From Nageia nagi (taxonomy: Eukaryota; Pinophyta), in the NCBI GenBank assembly GCA_050084985.1, contig JBITNC010000002.1, forward strand, positions 1,240,001-1,304,000: a stretch of 64,000 nucleotides of DNA. The letters are read 5' to 3'. Shown piece by piece: positions 58,871 to 64,000 of the stretch. Numbering within the stretch: the first letter of the stretch is position 1; every line of letters starts with the position of its first letter. Position numbers and translations under genes: made by a program. A model generated the notes under the pieces. It was given only the letters and a program-made list of their open reading frames with translations. It ran no database searches and was not told the origin of the DNA.

Positions 58871-61389
58871 TTAATTCGAAGGTACAATAGGATTATCCAC
58901 ATCTATTTTTCGACTATCTATCAAGTCTTGAATTTTATGTTGTAAGGTTCGACATTTATTTGTATTATGTCCTTTTTTCCTATGATAAACACAAAATTCA
59001 TTTTCCTTATACCATTTGCTTCCTTTAGCATTAGGATTTTCAAGTTTTATATCAGGTAATGTAATCATACCATTATCACATAATTTTTTAAGTATTTCAG
59101 CTAATGGTTATGATAATGGGGTAAAATTTCTTTTAGGCTTAGGTTCAACATTTTCTTCGATTTTTGAAGCTTGATCAGAATTTTTTGTCATAGCTATTTG
59201 ATTATTTTGTGGTTGTTTAGTACTGTTTTCATATTGATTACCCTTTTTGTATTCTTTTTTCTTGAGTTTTAGTTCTCCATCTTGAATTTTAACTCTTTCT
59301 ATAACTACTGCCTGAGCAATAGCTTCTTTAAAGTTTTATGTTGTTGAATTTGGAGAACACTGGCTATTGGTCTTGAACAACTTTAGCTAAATAATTTAAC
59401 CAATTCCTCTTGTGGTATTGTATAAGGCATATTAGTGAGTATAGCCCGCCATCTTAAGATGTAATCTTGTATAGTTTCATCAGGAAACTGTTGTAATCTT
59501 GTAAGATCAATAATTGAAGATCTTTCTTTAATATTGATTCTAAAATGTTCTAGAAATTGATTAGCCAATTGTTCAAACGTATATAAACTATGCATAGGTA
59601 AACTATTATACCAATCTAAAGCTTGGCCTGCGAGTGTCATAGGAAATATACGTAACATTAATGAGTCATCATTGGCTATCTGATAGCTAGAAAATGTAAA
59701 TTTTCTCAATTGTTCTTTGGGGTCTTCTCTTCCTTTAAATGACTCTATTTTAGGAAATTCAAACCTATATGGTAGTTTCTTTTTTGGAACACTTGGATGA
59801 ATAGGTTCATTGCAAATATTTATATAATTTAACTTTTGAAGTCCTTGAACATTCATTTCTCGATTTATAAAATCCTTCATAAAGTCTTCTAATTCTTTAT
59901 CGGTTCTATGACCTTGAATGTGTCTATGATATCTTCGAGTATTCGGATCCTTTTCTAAAATTGATCTTGAAGTGTAAGACTCATAGTCAGAATAAAACTC
60001 TGATGGTGGTGGAGGCAATATTTTAAGAGGTGAATGATGTCAAAGAATAGGGATTCTAGGAGGTTTTTGGGATATACCTTTTCCATATAGATCTTTTCCT
60101 TTGTAATCAGGTTGTCTCATTTGATTTTGGGTTTGTTCAACCCAATTTGTAATGGAATCTTGCTTTTGTTTATCATATAATTTTTGTAGTTCTAGTTCTT
60201 TATCCATTTCCTTTTGTAATAAAATGGCTATCTCTTTATCCATCGCTTCTTGTTTGTCTAAGTAAGGATCTCGATATCTTTGTATTTGACTTCTTTCAGG
60301 AGTTTTCGATTTCAAATTTTTTATTTTTTGATATTCATCCCATTGTCTTTGTTTTTCTTTCTCTATACGTAGATATTGTTCCCTTCTTATTTTTTCATTC
60401 TCTAATTCCTCAAGTTGTAATTCTTGTAAACAAAGTTGAATCTCATGTTCTTTATGAAATCTTTTCTTTTCTTGTTCTAGGAACTCATTTCTTTCTTTGT
60501 TTGCTTATTCTTGTTCTATGAATTTCCTTTTATCTCTAAGAAGTTTATCTTCCATTTCTTTTAATTTATTCTCTTGTTCTTGAATTTTAATGAATTCATT
60601 AACTTTTCTATTTTCCTCCTTTAGAAGATATTGCATCTCTACGGCCTTTTTAATATCATTAGCATATATTTCCATGAATTTTTGACCAGGTTTTATTTTA
60701 TATAATCGTCATTCTTCTAGTTCTTCATAAGAAGGTATCTCTTCTATTTTAAACTTAGATATCCTTCTATGTAATCCTCCATTTGAAGAATAAGATTTCT
60801 CCATTTACTTCATTGAAGGAGCTCTTTGGGATAAATTACTCGTAGGTATTGCTACTTCATTTTTTCTTAATTCGAGAGATTTATGAGAAAAAGAAGATCC
60901 CTCTTTTCGGATTAAAGAGCTTACTTTTCGACCATCTGATAATAGATGAATGACTCTTTCATATTTAACTTTATATGGCTCATTCTCTGGTACCGCTATG
61001 GTTTCAGCCCGAGATTTATCCTCATCCATTTCTAAGTTATCACGCCTATGATTTAGTTTTTCGACATCTCCCAGTACACTAGAAGACGTCTTAGGAATAG
61101 CCCTATAATTAGCTAGGTGATGATGAATTTCAATTAACTCTTCATCTAACACTTGCATTCTAGCCTTGGTAATAGGATCTTCTATACTTTGTCTTTGCAA
61201 TCTAGATTGATCATAACCCCAATCCCAATCTTTATTTTCATAACAAACTACCTGTGGATCTGATTCATCTAAAGGAGGTGGCCTCCTAACCGAAGACTCT
61301 ATCAAATCCATATTGTCTGAATCTATTTCTTGTATTTCAAATGGATGTTTTCGCATTTTCTTAGCGGTCATACTTTTAGTTTGAACCAT
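58871..61389 (-). pseudogene. gag: Tat-2 gag pseudogene
   Basis: The start MVQTKSMTAKKMRKHPFEI at 61389 is chosen because nothing homologous precedes it. One frame runs to 59383 with stops at about 60805, 60715, 60510 and 60022. The N-terminal acidic part is followed by a long Glu/Lys/Gln coiled coil (about 60780-60120). The capsid-like domain is at about 59760-59383 (FKGREDPKEQLRKFTF, 'MTLAGQALDWYNSLP', 'LYTFEQLANQFLEHF'). After a frameshift near 59350 a basic linker leads to a zinc knuckle (FCVYHRKKGHNTNKC, C-x2-H-x4-H-x4-C). Gag would form the particle. Confidence 0.9.
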
Positions 61390-63268
61390 CTTTTTTTTTT
61401 AGATATTATAAACAAACATTGTAAAAAAGAAACTCTATTTTTATCTTTTATATTATGTTTCCAAGAAAATAATTTAATGCACAAACATCCTATATGCGAA
61501 CTTACTTTTAATGATATGATTATCTTTCTTAACCTTTTCACATATTTTTAATGTCTGAGTTAAATAAACAATATGAGTTGTTCATTTTTAATCTTTTTAA
61601 TTTTCCTAGTTTGTTTTGACTAGTCAAGTGTTAAACAAGGTAGGTTGGGTAATTCTAAGTAATGTTTGCAAGTTTCTATGGCTTTTGGCTTGGTTCTAGA
61701 TGAGTCTCTTTTTTAACTCCTACCTAAAGGAAAGTTACCTTGGTCATCACTTCCAAGTGTAACTGGCTCTATGGCTTCAAGTGTGTTATGTCGGTGGTTA
61801 CAAAGAAGTAAGAATTAACGGTTGGTAGTGACATCCAACTCGTTAATGTTCAATTATTCTTTTAAGGCCTTATGAAATGCATTTAAATAAGTAAAATACA
61901 TTTATGCATTCTACCCTCCCAAACATTCATGTCCATTTACTTATCTTATTTTAATGTGATGCAATCAAAGTTTATTTTAAGTGAATCTTGACCTTAATAA
62001 ACCCCATTGTTCTTTTTAATTATAATGTGATTCATTATCCAACCTCTTAATGATGTTCATTAACTCCTTCCAGCTATGGAAGTTTTATATGTGATAAATT
62101 TCCTCTTCTTACTAGTCACATATCTCTTCGACCTCCAATGGAGTGGTAAGAGCAGACTTAGTAAAAAGCCATTAAGTGTAGATAAATTAATTAAGTGAGG
62201 TTCAATTACTCCTCCAAGAGTCACATATCCCTTCGACCTCCAATGGAGTGGTAAGGGAAGACATCTTTAAGAGTGTTAATGTGAAGTATATTTCCAAATA
62301 AAATGTGAATAAATTTTACCTCTTTTTCTTAACTTATTTCTGATCACTTAGGATCGCTTGAAGCACAAAAGTGAGAGCATACTTTATTAAGTGAAAGTAC
62401 TTAGTGTATTCGAATCCCTCCAATTCTTTAACCTTTTAATATGATTTACACTACCCAAAACTCGATTTATTTTTTTTAAGTTCATTCTTTTTAATGTGAT
62501 TCATTTACTCCTTCCAATTGTGGAAGTATTAGGTGTAATAAATTACCTCCTCTTACTAGTCACATATCCCTTCGACCTCCAATGGAGTGGTAAGGGAAAA
62601 CTTGGTAAGAGGTCATTATGTGTGGGTAAATTAACCAAATTAATGATAGTGGGAATGTGAAAGAAAAGAAGAATTAATTACTCCTTCTTATCAGGTCTAT
62701 TCTAGTCACCTTAGATTGCACGAAGCGCAAAGAGAGAGCATAAGTAGATAAGATAAAAAGTATTAATGTGTACGTACCTTTCACCAAAAATATGAAAAAA
62801 AAATACATAACATTTCACATAAAGTAAATTAATAAAAAATATGCATTTAATCTTTTCTACCCATTCTTATATGCATTCTAGGCAAAGAAATCACAATCAA
62901 AAGTATCCTTCCATTTTAACAATATATTATATATTTTATTTAATTTTTTTTTTTTTTAGAAATAACCAAAGGAGACAAAACGACCTAGAATATGAATCAC
63001 CGGTGTTTAAACAGAGATCTTTGGCATTTATTCTAAGTCACCAGCATCCAATTCCAATCGTTGGCGTTTAGTCTAGATTACTTTGTAAATCGCTGACGTT
63101 CCTTTTGAGTCACCGGCGTCCGATTCCAATCGTTGGCATTTCTGCAATAGATTTCCTAAAAAGCATAGAATGCAAAATTTAAAGTCAGTATATGGAGAAA
63201 TTCAAATAAATAGATAACAGAAAGGTAAAATCATTATAAACAAAAAAACCTCCCTATCAATAACGAAA
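61390..63268 (-). other. Tat-2 leader between PBS and gag, with repeated modules
   Basis: No protein. Three near-identical modules 'tcacatatcccttcgacc' + 'tccaatggagtggtaaggg' begin at 62116, 62221 and 62560. They match two diverged modules in the Tat-1 leader. 62995-63150 holds a CG-rich alternating repeat ('gtcaccggcgtcc', 'aatcgttggcgttt'). Likely the packaging or cis-acting leader, by position only. Confidence 0.75.
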
Positions 63269-63288
63269 GGGCCCTCCTTCTAGCGCTA
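63269..63288 (-). promoter_or_regulatory. Candidate primer binding site of Tat-2
   Basis: Minus strand TAGCGCTAGAAGGAGGGCCC lies 3 bp inside the LTR end GCAACA. Aligned with Tat-1 TGGTGCTAAAAGGATGGCCC, the ancestral site was probably TGGCGCTAGAAGGAGGGCCC. The tRNA is not identified. Confidence 0.6.
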
Positions 63289-63291
63289 GAA

Positions 63292-64000
63292 TGTTGCAGT
63301 GAAAATAGAGCTGGAATGTAGAATAACATAAATTACAATTATTCTTAAATCTTCACTGAACCTCAAATTATGTAATATAGATAGAAATGTTGTAATTGTA
63401 AATTGATATTGATTTTCAGCTCAAACTATAATTTGCCCTTGAAGGGACTTTTACAAATGCCATTTGCCAAAATGAAGATATTAGATCTTCATTGTTTTTG
63501 ATTTGCTTGCTTCTCTCCTTGATATGGACAACCTGTAAATCTTACACACATGCAAAAGACAATAACATCAAAGTATCTATGTATGACATGTATTGAATTG
63601 AAACTAGCATAAAACAATAAAAGGTATGAGCTCACAAGATTTTGGCAGCATTACCCTACTTCAAAAATGGGTCAAGATTCTCCTTTTTTGCTTTGCATTG
63701 GCTTGTATTTATAGATTTTGGGTGAGATGTTCCAAGGCTGGTAAGGGGAAGTGAAAAGCCACCGTAGGTCGTAACTGACCCCCTCTATCCACATCATCTT
63801 GGAAAAATGAAACGTTTCAACTTTTTCTCGCTATTTTGGTTTCTTGTTCGGCTATTACAGAGTCATCGACGATTACTAGGCGAACGTCGGCGATCGCATT
63901 CAAACATCAAGACTGTTTTGGGTCGCTGGTGACTAGTTTGCAATTTTGTAACAATATTAAAATGACCACCAAATAGCCAATTTTACCTAAAAAGAGTCAT
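63292..64000 (-). repeat. 5' LTR of Tat-2, incomplete at window edge
   Basis: The + strand reads TGTTGCAGTG from 63292, which is the LTR end on the minus strand. U3 from 63719 to 64000 matches 47331-47614. The TATA box is at 63706-63713. At least 709 bp lie in the window and the LTR start is beyond 64000. Confidence 0.88.
63706..63713 (-). promoter_or_regulatory. TATA box in Tat-2 5' LTR
   Basis: TATAAATA on the minus strand in the context 'cccaaaatctataaatac', as in both Tat-1 LTRs. Transcription would run leftwards into R-U5, leader and gag. Confidence 0.75.

Larger units (their letters stand above)
47331..64000 (-). mobile_element. Tat-2: Tat-type Ty3/gypsy retrotransposon, minus strand, runs off right edge
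   Basis: Orientation is set by gag-pol, by a PPT on the minus strand at 47764-47750 and by a PBS at 63288-63269. The 3' LTR is truncated (47331-47749). The 5' LTR starts at 63292 and continues past the window. Gene order is gag, protease remnant, G-patch-like motif, RT, two RNase H domains, integrase, ORF-X, then the antisense PMD gene on the + strand. In 282 bp of U3 shared by the two LTRs I count about 14 differences, mostly transitions. It is thus younger than Tat-1 yet has no intact gene. Confidence 0.92.

Noticed and set aside
1-64000. tRNA, rRNA or small nucleolar RNA genes
   Set aside because: No cloverleaf-compatible A/B boxes or conserved rRNA stretches were noticed. The only tRNA-like signals are retroelement primer binding sites.

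Overview
The window is AT-rich plant nuclear DNA made almost entirely of transposable elements in several layers of nesting. Nothing in it looks bacterial: there are no operons and no ribosome binding sites. The only trace of a cellular gene is a broken pentatricopeptide-repeat (PPR) fragment near 9.4 kb. Dual-RNase-H Tat-type Ty3/gypsy elements, copia-like LTRs, L1-type LINE remnants, long decayed elements and many minisatellites suggest a large seed-plant genome. A gymnosperm such as a conifer is my guess; the sequence does not prove it.

Layout. (1) 1-1500: 3' end and LTR of a copia-like element that starts left of the window. (2) 1660-3586: a compact non-autonomous LTR element with about 640-bp LTRs and a near-perfect target duplication. 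(3) 5503-38854: a non-autonomous gypsy-like element with LTRs of about 1.2 kb, an initiator-Met PBS and an exact TTAAG duplication at both outer ends. Its interior is split by a copia-like element (8660-16145). Its 3' LTR is split by a 20.6-kb Tat-type element, 'Tat-1' (17698-38321, + strand). (4) 38860-47330: decayed DNA with an L1-type LINE endonuclease remnant on the minus strand. (5) 47331 to beyond 64000: a second, younger Tat-type element, 'Tat-2', on the minus strand. Its 3' LTR is truncated and its 5' LTR runs off the right edge.

Tat-1 and Tat-2 share one gene plan: LTR, PBS, long leader with repeated modules, gag (capsid and zinc knuckle), protease, G-patch-like motif, reverse transcriptase, degenerate RNase H, second 'archaeal-type' RNase H, integrase, and an extra sense ORF ('ORF-X') carrying a duplicated domain. 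On the opposite strand, between ORF-X and the 3' LTR, lies a plant-mobile-domain (PMD) gene. In both elements this antisense gene has a 51-nt first exon, a GT-AG intron of about 325 bp at the same codon, and a long second exon with an acidic region. An intron on the antisense strand would not be spliced from the genomic RNA, so it could survive retrotransposition. This is the most interesting system in the window.

All coding regions are broken by stops and frameshifts. Those in Tat-2 look mostly like C-to-T (or G-to-A) transitions and can be read through easily; Tat-1 is much more decayed. Coordinates of decayed domains are approximate, read by eye from conceptual translation.
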